From assembly GCA_009363875.1 (NCBI GenBank), contig CM018690.1, positions 18,989,692 through 19,053,691 on the forward strand: a DNA stretch of 64,000 nucleotides, written 5' to 3'. The DNA is from Mikania micrantha. Taxonomy: Eukaryota; Streptophyta; Magnoliopsida; Asterales; Asteraceae. The notes beneath the pieces are model-generated. The model saw nothing but the letters and a program-made list of their open reading frames with translations. It had not been told where the DNA came from and did no database searches. Every line of letters starts with the position of its first letter. Positions within the stretch are counted from its first letter, which is position 1. This document shows, piece by piece, positions 23,067 through 35,110 of this stretch. Both the position numbers and the translations under genes were made by a program.

Positions 23067-25708
23067 TGTCACACCCCCAAATTCCCACTCGTGGTGTCAG
23101 TCCACGTGGGTGTGACGTGGCCAGGATCACAGCTCATGGTCATATAGAACGACTCTATATGAGTTACACAATCACACAGATTTGTAAAATAACATAGTTT
23201 CATTAATAAGCAGCGGAAAATGTTTCAACATCATAAGTAAATAAGTTTTCAGCGGAAAGTAAATTGTTTAACAGACACTACATTGTTCTAGTTGTTTCAA
23301 AAACCAACAAATGCACACACAAGCCTAGGACATGAGTCTATATGCCATTGAGACTCCTTAATGCTTCCTTGAGTGCGTCCTAGCGTGTGCTCCATCAATT
23401 ACCTGAGAATACATGCGAAAAGTGTCAACTAAAAAGTTGGTGAGTTCACAGGTTTAGACAGACAGAAAAGTAAACAGACATATACTGGGTATGTTAAGTT
23501 TAGTTGTTGGATACTACGATCCGTGGAGTGTGTCAGTTCATCTTACCGAAACTAGACTGTTTCCGTTTGCCTCCGCGAGTCATCGCTGAACTCGCAATTC
23601 ACATCGAAATTACACTCGTTATGACCTCCAGTCAACATTGGTGCCGAGTGGGGCTAGTCAAACCCAGTAGTACTACGTAATTACGACTCGTTTGTCTACA
23701 CAACTAACGGTAAGGATAAGTGAGGACTTTAAGCGATAATAGTTACACTCGAAAATGGTTTTCACAACATACCAGTCATATATCTAAAACAGTTGCATTG
23801 TATTCTCACCCCAATAGTTTAGCAAAACAGTTAAAGAGTAAAAGTGGGGCCGTAAACTCACCTGAGTTTGAGAAGTGCGTGTTCTTACAAGAACAGTGTA
23901 GCTCTCCGGCTAGTAGTTACCTATATCACATAGGTGTTGTAAGTTTGTGTTTGCATATATGTGGGTCTCACAGGACCGTGTTCGTGTCTAACAACTTCCA
24001 AGTTGTTATGTGGGTCGTGTTGACCGTGTTAACCGTGTTTGACCTAACGACCCGTTGGTGACGGTTTTGGATCAAATGTGCGTGTAACATGCGGTTTAGT
24101 GTCGTGTGGAGTGTACGGATACCAATGATCATTTCCATAAGGAAAATTTCCACATTAGTCAATTCATGCATAAACCACATTCCGATTATTCTAATATGCG
24201 TGTTTATCCTAAATGAGCATGTTATCATATTGCACATAGTTACACATAGTCGGTTTAGCATGTTTTGCGCGTAAAAGTTACCATAATTATAAAGTTACAA
24301 GATATGCATATATCATTATGTCTAGATACAATTCTTATCATAATTTCATCATATTAGCCTTAAATAAGTATTTAATCATAACCATTATGACTAGCATGCT
24401 CCTATACTCCAAATTGTAAAATAAAGTTAACAAAATATCATACTATTAGCAATTTTAATCATTCCAATGCATCCAATAACCATCATATTAACTTCTAAAT
24501 ATCATTTTAAATATAACTTATAGATCTAAACATACAAATGTGACCATTTCATCAAAATTACATACTTTGTAGCATTAAAGTTACTAAAATTAGCAATATT
24601 CACCAAATGATCAAATATTGACAAATCAACCATTTCTAGTCTTGCAAATCGTCATCAATAATATTCCTAACATCATTTCAATATCCACAATAGTGTAAAA
24701 CCACCTAGATCATACATTCATGTTACTAAAACCATCATTTTAGCTACTATGACCATCCTATCATAACCACATCATTATGGAATGTAAAGATTCATCATCT
24801 AATCATCATAGATCATCAAATATCATGTAAACATCATCAAACCCAGAACTAAAATTCGTGCATGTGCATCAAGGGTGCTTGCATGTGGGTTTTAACACTT
24901 GTATGTGTGTGTAGTAGTGATATTAAACCACAAGAGATGTAAAGACTACCTCTAAAGCTCCTAGATCTTCAAGATGATAGTGATAACGGCTTCTAAAGCT
25001 TCTGGATAGCAAGGAACTTCAGCGATCGTAAGGTGGTGGTGGTTCTTCGAGCTTCCAAGTGACAAACAAGCTTCAATCCTCCAATGTGGAGCTTCAAGAA
25101 GTCCTCCAATGGCTTCCTTGGTGTCAAATCAGTGAGGAATAGTCGAAGTTGGTGTATAGTACCGGAGAATGGTGAAGAGTGGAGTTAATAGGCATGGTGG
25201 TCTTGATTTTATAAAGATTTGTCGACTGGCACCTGTCGCGTACCGTGATGAAGGTTTAAAATAATCTCCGCGTACCGTGAAGAATTTCGGGAGCAAATTC
25301 CCGCGATGCCTGTCGCGTACCGCTATGATTCCTCCTGTGGGAACATCGCGTACCGCGATGAGTTCCAGAGAAGCCCAATAAACCTAGTTTTCTTGTTTTG
25401 AACCGATTTTCGCGTATTTTTCGATTACGATCATCGTTTCTCGACATTTAATCATTGTTCCCAATATTTTAGATTCCCTAGAACCTAAGTGCAGAGAAAG
25501 TGTACTGTGATTTGATCCTTTCACCAACGTTCGTTATTCAAGACACGTGCGAGTGTTGTGCGATAATTCCTCGAATTATCGATGTATTCTAGCTGTTGTG
25601 CCACGTGTCACACTAAATACAATTATTCTAGTGCCACGTATGAAATAATAAAACATATTATTATTTAAAATAATATAAGCGCTGACCTGGAATATGCGAG
25701 GTGTCACA
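23067..25708 (-). mobile_element. 5' LTR of element A
   Basis: This 2642-bp partner of 14594-17235 differs by single bases, for example near 24043, 25246 and 25299. It is unusual because it is also followed on its upstream side by A internal 3' sequence, so it serves structurally as the 3' LTR of a second, truncated A copy. Confidence 0.93.
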
Positions 25709-26729
25709 TCATCCCCCAGTTAATAGAAATTTCGTCCCGAAATTCAGTTCGTGTTGTTGGTGTTAGTCTGGTTGGAGAATAGGTGAGGGTATTTCTGTTT
25801 CATCTGATCCTCTCGCTCCCAGGTGTATTCCGGTCCTCGCCGTGAGTTCCAACGAACTTTTACAATTGGTATTTTACTGAGTTTCAACTTCTTGATTTCC
25901 CGATCCATGATTTCCACCGGTTCCTCAACGAAGTGAAGTTGTTCATCAATCTGGATTTCCTCCAAAGGAATTGCGAGCGTCTCGTCCGATAAGCATTTCT
26001 TGAGGTTCGAAACATGAAACACATTGTGTACGCTACTCAATTCATGTGGTAGCTGTAGTTCGTAGGCCACAGGGCCTATCCGTTTAGTGATCTCGAATGG
26101 TCCGATATAGCGAGGGTTTAGCTTTCCCCGCTTTCCAAATCGAATCACTCCCTTCCAAGGCGATACTTTAAGAAGTACTCGATCTCCCACTTGGAATTCC
26201 AAAGGTTTGCGCCTTTTGTCGGCGTAGCTTTTCTGTCGATCCCGAGCTGTTGCCATTCGGTTACGTATCTGCACGATCTTTTCAGTTGTTTCGTGCACGA
26301 GCTCAGGTCCGGTCAGTTGGCTTTCACCAACTTCTGCCCAACAAAGTGGTGATCTGCATTTACGTCCATAAAGTGCCTCAAAAGGTGCTGCTCCGATGCT
26401 GGTGTGATAACTGTTATTGTAAGAAAATTCCACCAAAGGTAGGTGAGTCTCCCAGCTATTACCGAAATCAATCACACATGCTCGAAGCATGTCTTCCAGA
26501 GTTTGGATGGTTCGTTCACTCTGACCATCCGTCTGTGGATGATAAGCAGTGCTCATATCCAATCTCGTCCCAAGTGCCTTGTGTAAGGACTTCCAAAAAT
26601 GTGCCGTGAAACGGCTGTCTCGGTCAGATATAATAGAGATTGGGACTCCGTGTCTGGATACGATTTCCTTCAAGTAGATTCGGGTTAACTTTTCCAACTT
26701 ATCAGTTTCCTTAATCGGCAGGAAGTGTG
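25709..26729 (-). mobile_element. Truncated second copy of element A 3' internal region
   Basis: These 1021 bp match 17236-18256, with a single difference that I noticed (near 26007). They run from the polypurine tract back to the integrase codons for HFLPIKE and then join element B pol sequence exactly at 26729/26730. The junction keeps the reading frame. Confidence 0.9.
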
Positions 26730-29700
26730 AATAGTTCGTTGCTTGTAAAGCTTGTTGCTGAGCGTCTTTGATTTGAGGAATTAGACTGGTTTGAATAGTC
26801 ATACCTAACGCTTTCACACGTAAAGGCTTGACTCGTTCCTTGCGACTTAAAGCATCAGCTACAACATTTGCTTTGCCTGGGTGATAATGAATCTCACAGT
26901 CGTAATCGTTCAACAGTTCAACCCATCGCCTCTGTCGCATGTTCAACATTTTCTGATCTAGAATGTGTTGGAGGCTTTTGTGATCAGTGTATATAATACA
27001 CCTAGTTCCGTATAGATAATGTCTCCAAATCTTGAGTGCAAACACCACTGCACCAAGTTCTAGATCATGTGTGGTATAGTTCTTCTCGTGTACTTTCAGT
27101 TGTCGAGAAGCGTAAGCAATTACCTTATCCTTCTGCATTAGAACACACCCAAGACCTTGACGTGAAGCATCACAATACACTGTGAAGTTATCAGTACCTT
27201 CCGGTAGTGTCAATATAGGTGCGTTGCAGAGTTTGTGTTTCAACAGTTGGAACGCCTCCTCCTGTTGAAAATCCCATATAAACGGTTGATTTTTCTGTGT
27301 CAATGTGGTCAGTGGCAAGGCTATCTTTGAAAAGTTCTTGATAAACCGGCGATAATAACCTGCCAACCCCAAAAATTGGCGTATTTCAGTCGGGGTTCGT
27401 GGTGTCTCCCAATGTTTCACCGCCAGAATCTTACTGGGATCCACTTGAATACCGTTTTGATTTACTACATGACCAAGAAATTGAATTTCTCGTAACCAGA
27501 ACTCACACTTGGAGAACTTGGCATATAATTTTTCATGTGCCAACAGTTCTAAGATTAATTTCAAGTGTTGAGCATGTTCTTGCTGGTTTCGGGAATAAAT
27601 GAGAATATCATCAATAAACACAATCACAAATTTATCCAGATAAGGTCTACATACTCGATTCATCAGATCCATGAAAACTGTTGGCGCATTGGTTAAACCA
27701 AATGGCATCACTAAAAATTCGTAATGTCCGTATCGAGTTCTGAAAGCAGTTTTAGGAATGTCATCATCATGAATACGCAACTGATGATATCCAGATCTTA
27801 AATCGATTTTTGAAAAATAAGTAGCACCTTGTAGTTGATCGAACAGATCATCGATACGAGGTAGTGGATAACGGTTCTTGATTGTCAGTTTATTGAGTTC
27901 CCTATAGTCAATACACATCCTGAATGAACCATCCTTCTTTTTCACAAAAAGAATAGGTGCTCCCCAGGGTGAGAAACTAGGTCTGATAAAACCTTTGTCT
28001 AACAGTTCTTGCAATTGACCTGAAAGTTCTTGCATTTCGGATGGTGCAAGCCGATACGGGGCTTTAGCAACAGGTGCTGCACCTGGAATTAAGTCGATTC
28101 GAAATTCAACTTGTCTTACTGGGGGTAATCCTGATATGTCCTCAGGAAAAACTTCAGGAAAATCCTTGACTACTGGGATATCTGTGATTTGTTTGGGTGA
28201 AGAATTGTGCTCAGTCACATGTGCCAGGAAAGCATAACAGCCCTTCCTTAAGAATTTCTGAGCTCGCATACAAGATATGAGACCAAGTTTTCTACCTGCT
28301 CGTTCTCCTTGAACTATCAGTGTATTACCGTTAGGTAATGGAATACGGATCACCTTGTTTTGACACACAACTTCCGCTTGGTTATCAGAAAGCCAGTCCA
28401 TACCAACAACAACATCAAAGCTCCCAAGCTCAATAGGAAGTAAATCAATTTTGAAAAGATGATCATTCAAATTCAAGGAACATCCTTGAATAACACTGTT
28501 AGTTTTGATTAACTTGCCATTAGCAAGTTCAATGACATAAGGAGTTTCTAGATCTACCGTAGGCAATGAAGTTAATGATGCAAATTCAGGAGAGATAAAG
28601 CTCTTATCTGCTCCTGTGTCAAACAGAACTGATGCGTATAGATTATTAAGAAGAAACGTACCAGTGACAATGTTCGCATCATGTCTCGCTTCGGTAGCCC
28701 CAATCTGAAAAGCTCTCCCCCTAGCTTCAGTTCCCGAATTGGTGTTATTGTTTGGACAGTTTCGCATGAGATGGTCAGGACTTCCACATTTGTAGCATGA
28801 CCGGTTGGTTTGAGTGGTTTGTCGTGGTGCTTGGTTTTGTGGTTGAGCAGGAAAGTTGCAATATTTAGCATAATGTCCAACTCGGTTACAGTTCAGACAA
28901 ACAGGACATGGTCCCGTGTGATGGAGTGGACACTTATTGCATTTGGGCGCCTGCCCAGTATAAACTTTCCTCTCGGGAATAGTAGCACCATAGTTTTTCA
29001 CCGTTGGTTTGTTCTGACTGATCTCAGCCGGAGCCCTTGTTTTGTTCTTACCAAACCACTTTCGTTTGGTACCTTTTGACACATTCGAGGTACCGACATC
29101 ACTACGACTATGAACCGTCTGAGGTTTCAAAGACAAAGTACCACTCCTTACCGCCTCATTGGTAAGCTTAGTGGTCAAAAGAATCGTATGTTTCAGAGTT
29201 GTAGGTTCAACAGCAGTCACCATTCCCCGAATCTGGGGAATCAAACCCTTAATGTACTTCTCGATTAAAGCGGCTTCCGTAGGAAACATATCGGGAAGTA
29301 AACAAGTGAGTTCATGAAATCGATCGGTATAAGCAAGACAATCAGCATCGATCATCGAGTGATTCCAGAATTCCTCCTGGAGTTTTTGAATTTCAGTGAT
29401 TGGGCAGTACTCTGATCTAATCAGAGTTTTGAAATCATTCCAGCCCATCGAGTCAACTGTGGCTAAACCCAAAGTCTTGGCCTAGGTATTCCACCAGGTC
29501 AAAGCTGAGTCTTTCAAAGAACAGGCAGCATAAGACACCTTATGCTCCTCCAAACACTGACTGATTTTGAGTTTGGTTTCCATTTCCTCGATCCACCTTA
29601 ATAGACCAGCCGCTCCTTCTTTGCCAGTAAAAGTAGGAGGGTTACAGGAAGCAAAATACTTATAAGTACATCCCTGTCGTGGTGGATCAGGAACAGTTGT

Positions 29701-30075
29701 AGTTGTACCAGTGGTCTGATGGGTTTCTGGATGTCCACCAGTAACGTTTTGTTCCACATGGTTCCCACCAGAACCCGAAGTATTGTGTTGCTGTGTCAGA
29801 ACACAACAAGCAGATAATTGTTCACGCACAATTCGAGCTATCATAGCTTCATTTGTTTCAGATCCGCTTGTACCAGCAGGTGGAACAATGCCTGCTCCAG
29901 GGTTCACTGGTGGAGTAGTATTCGTTTCCAAGTTCCCAGGTGGAACCACGTTCGCTTCCGGATTAACATGCGGATCCGGATTTGATTCATCATTCAGAGG
30001 TGGAACTTGATTTTGTTCAGGGTTTGTAATGTTCTGAGCAGCTTTCTTAGCTGGTCGACCTCTTTTAGGAGCCAT
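25744..30075 (-). pseudogene. Chimeric element B gag-pol joined to element A integrase
   Basis: The frame opens at ATG 30075 (MAPKRGRPAKK). It encodes B gag with two CCHC knuckles (near 28880 and 28780), protease DTGAD (near 28605), RT with FIDD (near 27610) and RNase H (near 27150-26870). At 26729 it passes in frame into A integrase. The fusion lacks the integrase zinc finger and the first catalytic Asp, keeps the second Asp and the Glu, and ends with the A chromodomain at 25744. One in-frame TAG at 29482-29484, just after LTWWNT in gag, splits the frame. B gag has no intron like that of A and C. A functional integrase is unlikely. Confidence 0.88.
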
Positions 30076-30436
30076 TAATCTGCTCACAAGCAGACAAATT
30101 CAGGTCAGTTTAAGAACATTAAAGATATAACCCGTTCTATCACATAATTTCAATCATATTCAGTTATACTGAAAATTTATATTGAAATGTGATTATAAAG
30201 AATATAGTATAACTACATGAGTTTAGTCCAGACATGTTTGCACTATACACAGATCACACAATTGTTCGTAGTTATACTTAGTCCTGTTATTTCAAAAACA
30301 TGTTAGAGTCTTACCCAGCTCCTTGCATTGCAACACATGTTTTTAGAGATATGTTCATACAGGACTAGGACATGTTCTCACACAAGTTCTCTGATATGTT
30401 CTTAGTTCACGCACTAAGTTCTCATAACAACAATAG

Positions 30437-30740
30437 ATATGTTCTTGTACAGTATGGCTCTCGTACTGTACTTTAGTAACAGACATGTTCACAATTAGAC
30501 ACGTTCACAATTCAGACATGTTCTCGTACAGTATGGCTCTCGTACTGTACTTTAGTTACAGACACATTCACAATTAGACACGTTCACAATTCAGACATGT
30601 TCTCGTACAGTATGGCTCTCGTACTGTACTTTAGTAACATATATATTTGCATACAGTATTGCTCCCGTACTGTATTTCAGCAAAATATATATATTTTAGT
30701 TCGATATATTCGCATACAGTATTGCTCCCGTACTGTATTT
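30437..30740 (-). repeat. Tandem repeats with five stem-loops in the element B leader
   Basis: Units of 79 bp place hairpins at 30447, 30526 and 30605, and units of 63 bp place hairpins at 30651 and 30714. The first three have arms GTACAGTA/TACTGTAC, while the last two have ATACAGTA/TACTGTAT, so the changed base is matched by its partner. The loop is nine bases. The array sits in the untranslated stretch between ORF0 and gag and could act in RNA folding, packaging or translation; that is inference. Confidence 0.8.
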
Positions 30741-31058
30741 CAGCGAAATATATATTTTAGTTCCACATGTTCTCATTTTAGTACATTCGCATACCGTTAT
30801 GTTCTCACACAGAAGAATTAATTATAGTTCATACACATAATTCATTATAACAACATAGTTCACACAACACTCAAATAGTACATTACACAGATCGATACAC
30901 CAAAAACACCCATTTTATTACATCACTATTGTTTTAACATGTACAGACTACCGAAGCCACACAAGGCACTACAAGCACAAAAGAAAAGAACAGAAAAGAG
31001 AACTCCTCCATCTACACACTGCTGATCTGAAGATCCCAGAATGATCTTCTGTACATAC

Positions 31059-31883
31059 TCATCGCATAAAGTATGATAAGAAAGAAAGTATCATGGCCAC
31101 CACTGACATGACTACCGCCAGGATCATCATCCTGGTCTCGGTACTCGCCACTCCAAACCATGCCAAAAACTCTGTCGCTCTCTCTCTCACCCAAATCCAT
31201 CGCTCAGTCACTAACGCCACTTGCCGCCAAAATGCAGCAAGCATAATCTGTACCCAGGTCATCCTCAATCTATCATCTATCGCGATCCTCCACGCTCGAG
31301 TATCGGTGTCCAAAGCCTTCACTTGATCCATCAGGGTCAAGTGAGAAGTGAGGATCTCTAATATGGTCGTACGTGTATCCTCAACGGCAGCCTGACACTG
31401 CTGCAAGCTCTGCAGTGTCCCCTGCAAGTTCTGAGTAACTTGCTGCAACTGGGCTCTCAACTCTGCCTGATGGGAAGATTCTCCCACCTCATGTATAGTC
31501 GGTGGCTCATCTCGGGGAGCCATCTGTCGTCTCGGGGGTAGCCCCGTCGTCTTGCGAGCTTGGCCTCGCATCCGCCTCAACCCGTCCCACTCAGGGACTC
31601 TCCGTGGAGAGGAGTCCTGTCTCCTCTCGGCAGAAATATGAACTAAAGGTGAATGAGGTGGACTAGGTAGAATGGGGGCTGCTGGTGGTAGTACTGGTGA
31701 TGGTGGTGGTGGAGTAACAGGTCTGGGGTCTGACGGTGTATGAGGTCCGGCAGGGGTCGCCTGTGAGGCTGCCGATGATGCCTCACTAGGACCTGAATCT
31801 GATCCTGCACTAGAGCTAGGTGTGTCATCCAACCTCAAATAAGGGAACCTCTGATAAATATACTGCTCAGCTGGATCGGCCAT
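31059..31883 (-). CDS. Element B ORF0: proline-rich, coiled-coil protein with hydrophobic C-terminus
   Basis: This 274-residue ORF starts at ATG 31883 (MADPAEQ), downstream of the primer site and upstream of gag. The order is a Ser/Thr/Pro-rich segment (about 20-95), a basic patch (RRMRGQARK, then PPRRQ), a Gln-rich probable coiled coil (about 135-200), Trp-rich amphipathic sequence, and a final hydrophobic stretch (MMILAVVMSVVAMILSFLSY) ending near the stop. That end could be a tail anchor. It does not obviously align with the ORF0 of A and C. An earlier in-frame Met exists at 31937 but lies in leader sequence. Function is unknown. Confidence 0.65.
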   Translation of the reverse strand: MADPAEQYIYQRFPYLRLDDTPSSSAGSDSGPSEASSAASQATPAGPHTPSDPRPVTPPPPSPVLPPAAPILPSPPHSPLVHISAERRQDSSPRRVPEWDGLRRMRGQARKTTGLPPRRQMAPRDEPPTIHEVGESSHQAELRAQLQQVTQNLQGTLQSLQQCQAAVEDTRTTILEILTSHLTLMDQVKALDTDTRAWRIAIDDRLRMTWVQIMLAAFWRQVALVTERWIWVRERATEFLAWFGVASTETRMMILAVVMSVVAMILSFLSYFMR

Positions 31884-32225
31884 CGCTGTACAATCAAAAT
31901 CTCTAATCAGTATCATGAAGTAAATATCAAATAACAATATTTAACATAAACATGAACATGATATGTTGCTTCTCCCTATCTCAGAACAACTATTTGCCTT
32001 TACAGTTATAGAGGTTATGCTTGAATTAAAGTAAACTAGAATGCACACGTGTTGCAAATTTCAGTTATGCTGGCCACTCATAACTGGAATTTGTACCACC
32101 TGATTATCCTGGCTTAATTCAAAACAAGTTTTGTTCAATATTAATGTTCGGTGCTCTCTGTGTCACTATACGAGCCTATGGTTATAGTCTAGGTCTCTAA
32201 GTCAACCTAATTCTCTATAACCTGT

Positions 32226-32238
32226 GGCTCTGATACCA
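32226..32238 (-). promoter_or_regulatory. Primer-binding site of element B
   Basis: TGGTATCAGAGCC on the minus strand, three bases inside the 5' LTR end, matches initiator tRNA-Met. Confidence 0.92.
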
Positions 32239-32241
32239 CCC

Positions 32242-34375
32242 TGTCACACCCCCACCCCTCGTCACCTCGTGTATAATCTGACTGAACCGGTTGCGGAAGC
32301 ATAGTGGTGATGTCTCTGAGGTGAGGGGTGACTTACTTGAACCGATATCATAAGCACACAGATTAACTTAAAATAAATACAATACAGGGTTGCGTCATTA
32401 CAATCAGTATCATAGTTTACAACTAAGTTTATTACACAACTGACTTATTTAATTACTAGTGTTTGAAGTGTTGCCTCACCGAGTGTCACTGTCTCCCTGC
32501 AAAAAGATTTAAGTTTGAAACGTCAGCACAAAGCTGGTGAGTTTGACAGTTCAATTTAAAACAATATGATATGATAAGCATGTTCTCAAAAGTTCAGTTC
32601 CGGATAACCATGGGACCTGTATCTAGTTCCTTTCGGACGTCTAGTCTGTCTCAAGATATTACCCGTCGGTACATATCTTAGTGCCTCATTATCTTAATGT
32701 CTATCATACCATTAAGAAGTTCAGGAAACAGATAACAAACATTCACACAAGGGGAGATGCAATCCTCCCAGCGAATGGGGTGTCAACCAATAGTACTATC
32801 AATGTTTTCTGTTCGGCCACACATGGGTTCACTAGATACAGTTCAGAAATGAGGACTTTCAGTTCCATGATAGAGTTCAGTCTACAGGCAAAATCCCATG
32901 AAATCCCACAAAATCACATGAAATCACATAGATATCATTGATGCATATCATATGTTTAGACAACAATTTACATAGTTTCCCCGATGTTTATAAAAGATTA
33001 AAAATAAAAGGGGTTGTACGAAACTCACCTGATAGTATAAAGGTAGCAGAGTATCACCAAACTGATAGTACAGAGATGATTCTGCATTTAGTTATATTTA
33101 ATGAATTGTTTATGTTCTAGTTTACTGATTAGATCTTCCTGAACGTTCAATGTCAAAGACATTGCTTAGTAAATCATCAACTCGATATTAAATGTTTAAA
33201 TAATTAATTTGATGTTATATCATACAATGTATGATAATGTAGGAACCTACATTACATTAGATTCCTAACACAAAGTTGATGACGCTTTGGATTAATCAGA
33301 ATGATCTCGGATTAACCAAATAGTTAATGTTGTTGATTATGATATTGTAACAGTTTCTAGATAATTTAATGGCTTAGGAATGATAAATCCTTGTTATTGA
33401 TTACCCAAGTATCATGAAATATCACAATGTAGCATCAGAATAGGTGAAATAACCAGATTTAACATACTAATCTGACTGTTATCACAAACTTCAGATAATC
33501 ATTCCAATGAGTATGTTAATGATTGTGATTAGTTTGAAACACTTAGATTTAACCTTGCATTTCAAGGATTAATCCAACTAATCACCTACATTGTTATAAT
33601 CAAATGGATTAAACCATTATAATCATGGGTATGGTTTCATGAAAACCGGGCATTATAACAGATCAAAACAAGGATTTAACCGTTAAAACTTCCTGTTCTT
33701 TGTTTATAATCAATCCTAGCCATCATCTAGGCAATAATCAACAATCCTAACTATGTCATTACGTTCAAAATCAAGATCTAATCAATCAGAATCAAACTAG
33801 AAGGTTTAAACGGATCATTACCTAATCAGACGGAGTTTTGCGGGTAAAATGACGATCAGAACTTGTAGAGACGATCCCTGGCACGATCGGTGACTTCTGG
33901 TGGCTTCAGATGTGAGTTTTGATAGTAAAAGTGTGTGTTTGTTCGCCTGGAAATGAAGCAGAAACGAAGAAGAAGAAAATAAAATCTTCTTGCATGAAAT
34001 CTGATGAAATAGATCAAATCACTGCACCGCCACATCCGTCGCGTACCGCGACCAAAAGCCAAAAGGTGCTTCGCATACCGCGAAGATTTTCGGGAATTTC
34101 AGATATTTTACAAGCATCGCGTACCGCGGAGGATTCTCAATCCCTCCATCGCGTACCGCGATGGGTCCAGTCGACCGACACTTAGTACTTTTTCTTCATT
34201 TTTCGATTCCGGGCAATCCAGGACTACGTTTTGTGCACGGTTTTCGTCCACGTTCATCATTTCTCATCTACTATCATTCTGTAATGATTAAAATCATTAA
34301 ATCAATGTGGATTTCTAGAACGATCAAATGTGCTCACGTCATTGATGACGTAAATTCTCGTTTGCAACTGTCACA
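32242..34375 (-). mobile_element. 5' LTR of element B
   Basis: This 2134-bp partner of 11719-13852 differs at about 20 positions by eye. The CGCG palindrome cluster is at 34038-34163. The outer flank is ATATA, matching the left flank of the element. Confidence 0.95.
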
Positions 34376-34457
34376 ATATATTTTGTTATTAATAAACTAA
34401 TTGCAAAACCAAATATAATTTATTCTTTGATAATTTCAGAAAATTTTATAAACTAAT

Positions 34458-34460
<3 letters not shown>

Positions 34461-34504
<44 letters not shown>
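34461..34504. repeat. (TA)n microsatellite
   Basis: The TA tract directly precedes the MITE at 34505. Confidence 0.9.
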
Positions 34505-34509
<5 letters not shown>

Positions 34510-34936
34510 AATATATAATTTGAAAACCACTTCTTAGTGCGAAAATCGTGAAAACCACGCAAAAATCATGTAAAAACGTTTTTTTTTTCAAATTTTTTTA
34601 CAGGTTTGTAACACTATTGGGCACATTTTTATAAAAAAAAAAATCAAAAAAGCGCCGACCAAATATTTTTAAAAAAATATTTTATAAAACCATGTAAAAC
34701 ATACGTAAAAAAAAATTATGTTTTGTTACGTATGTTTTACATGGTTATGTAAAATATTTTTTTGAAAAATATTTGGTCCGCGTTTTTTTGATTTTTTTAT
34801 AAAAATGTGCCTAATAGTGTTACAAACTTGTAAAAAAATTTCAAAAAAAATACTTTTTTTACATGATTTTTGCATGGTTTTCACTGTTTTCGCTGTTTTT
34901 GCACTATGGAGGGGTTTTCAAATTATCTATTCCCTA
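34505..34936. mobile_element. Fold-back MITE
   Basis: The left end (TAGGGAATATATAATTTGAA) and the complement of the right end (TAGGGAATAGATAATTTGAA) are near-identical. The inverted similarity continues through most of the element. TA tracts flank both sides. A truncated relative lies at 42026-42380. Confidence 0.85.
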
Positions 34937-35028
34937 TATATATATATGCATACTACTTTTATTCAAAGTAAAATAAATAATATAGAATTATTATTATTAT
35001 TATTATGATTATTATTATTTATAACAGT

Positions 35029-35032
35029 TTAA

Positions 35033-35098
<66 letters not shown>

Positions 35099-35110
35099 TT
35101 TAATAATAAT
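35029..35110. repeat. (TAA)n microsatellite
   Basis: A long trinucleotide tract in LTR D. A comparable degenerate tract lies in LTR G at about 37200-37470. Confidence 0.9.

Larger units (their letters stand above)
14594..25708 (-). mobile_element. Element A, young complete Ty3/gypsy chromodomain retrotransposon
   Basis: Its two LTRs of exactly 2642 bp (14594-17235 and 23067-25708) differ at only about three sites that I noticed. It has a tRNA-Met primer site, ORF0, an intron-containing gag, an unbroken pol and a polypurine tract. The left flank is ATATC. The right LTR continues directly into the 3' end of another A copy (25709-26729), so the second target-duplication copy is missing. The order of domains (PR-RT-RH-IN-chromodomain) and the chromodomain type fit the Tekay/Del chromovirus group. 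By sequence it could be active. Confidence 0.92.
11719..34375 (-). mobile_element. Element B, Ty3/gypsy chromodomain retrotransposon containing element A
   Basis: The element is bounded by 2134-bp LTRs (11719-13852 and 32242-34375). It is flanked by the 5-bp duplication ATATA (11714-11718, 34376-34380). In the direction of transcription it contains 5' LTR, tRNA-Met primer site, ORF0, a leader with stem-loop repeats, gag-PR-RT-RNase H, a fused A integrase piece, element A, the B integrase tail with chromodomain, a polypurine tract and the 3' LTR. By eye the two LTRs differ at about 20 sites (about 1%), so B is several times older than A. Confidence 0.9.

Noticed and set aside
30437..30740. A CRISPR-like array
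   Set aside because: There are few units, the spacers are themselves repeated, and it lies inside a retrotransposon leader in a eukaryotic genome.
31059..31883. An env-like glycoprotein in element B
   Set aside because: The ORF is upstream of gag, has no signal peptide or cysteine pattern, and its hydrophobic part is at the extreme C-terminus.
32681..32941. An 86-codon ORF duplicated at 12158-12418
   Set aside because: It lies in the two LTRs of element B, and conservation reflects LTR identity only.
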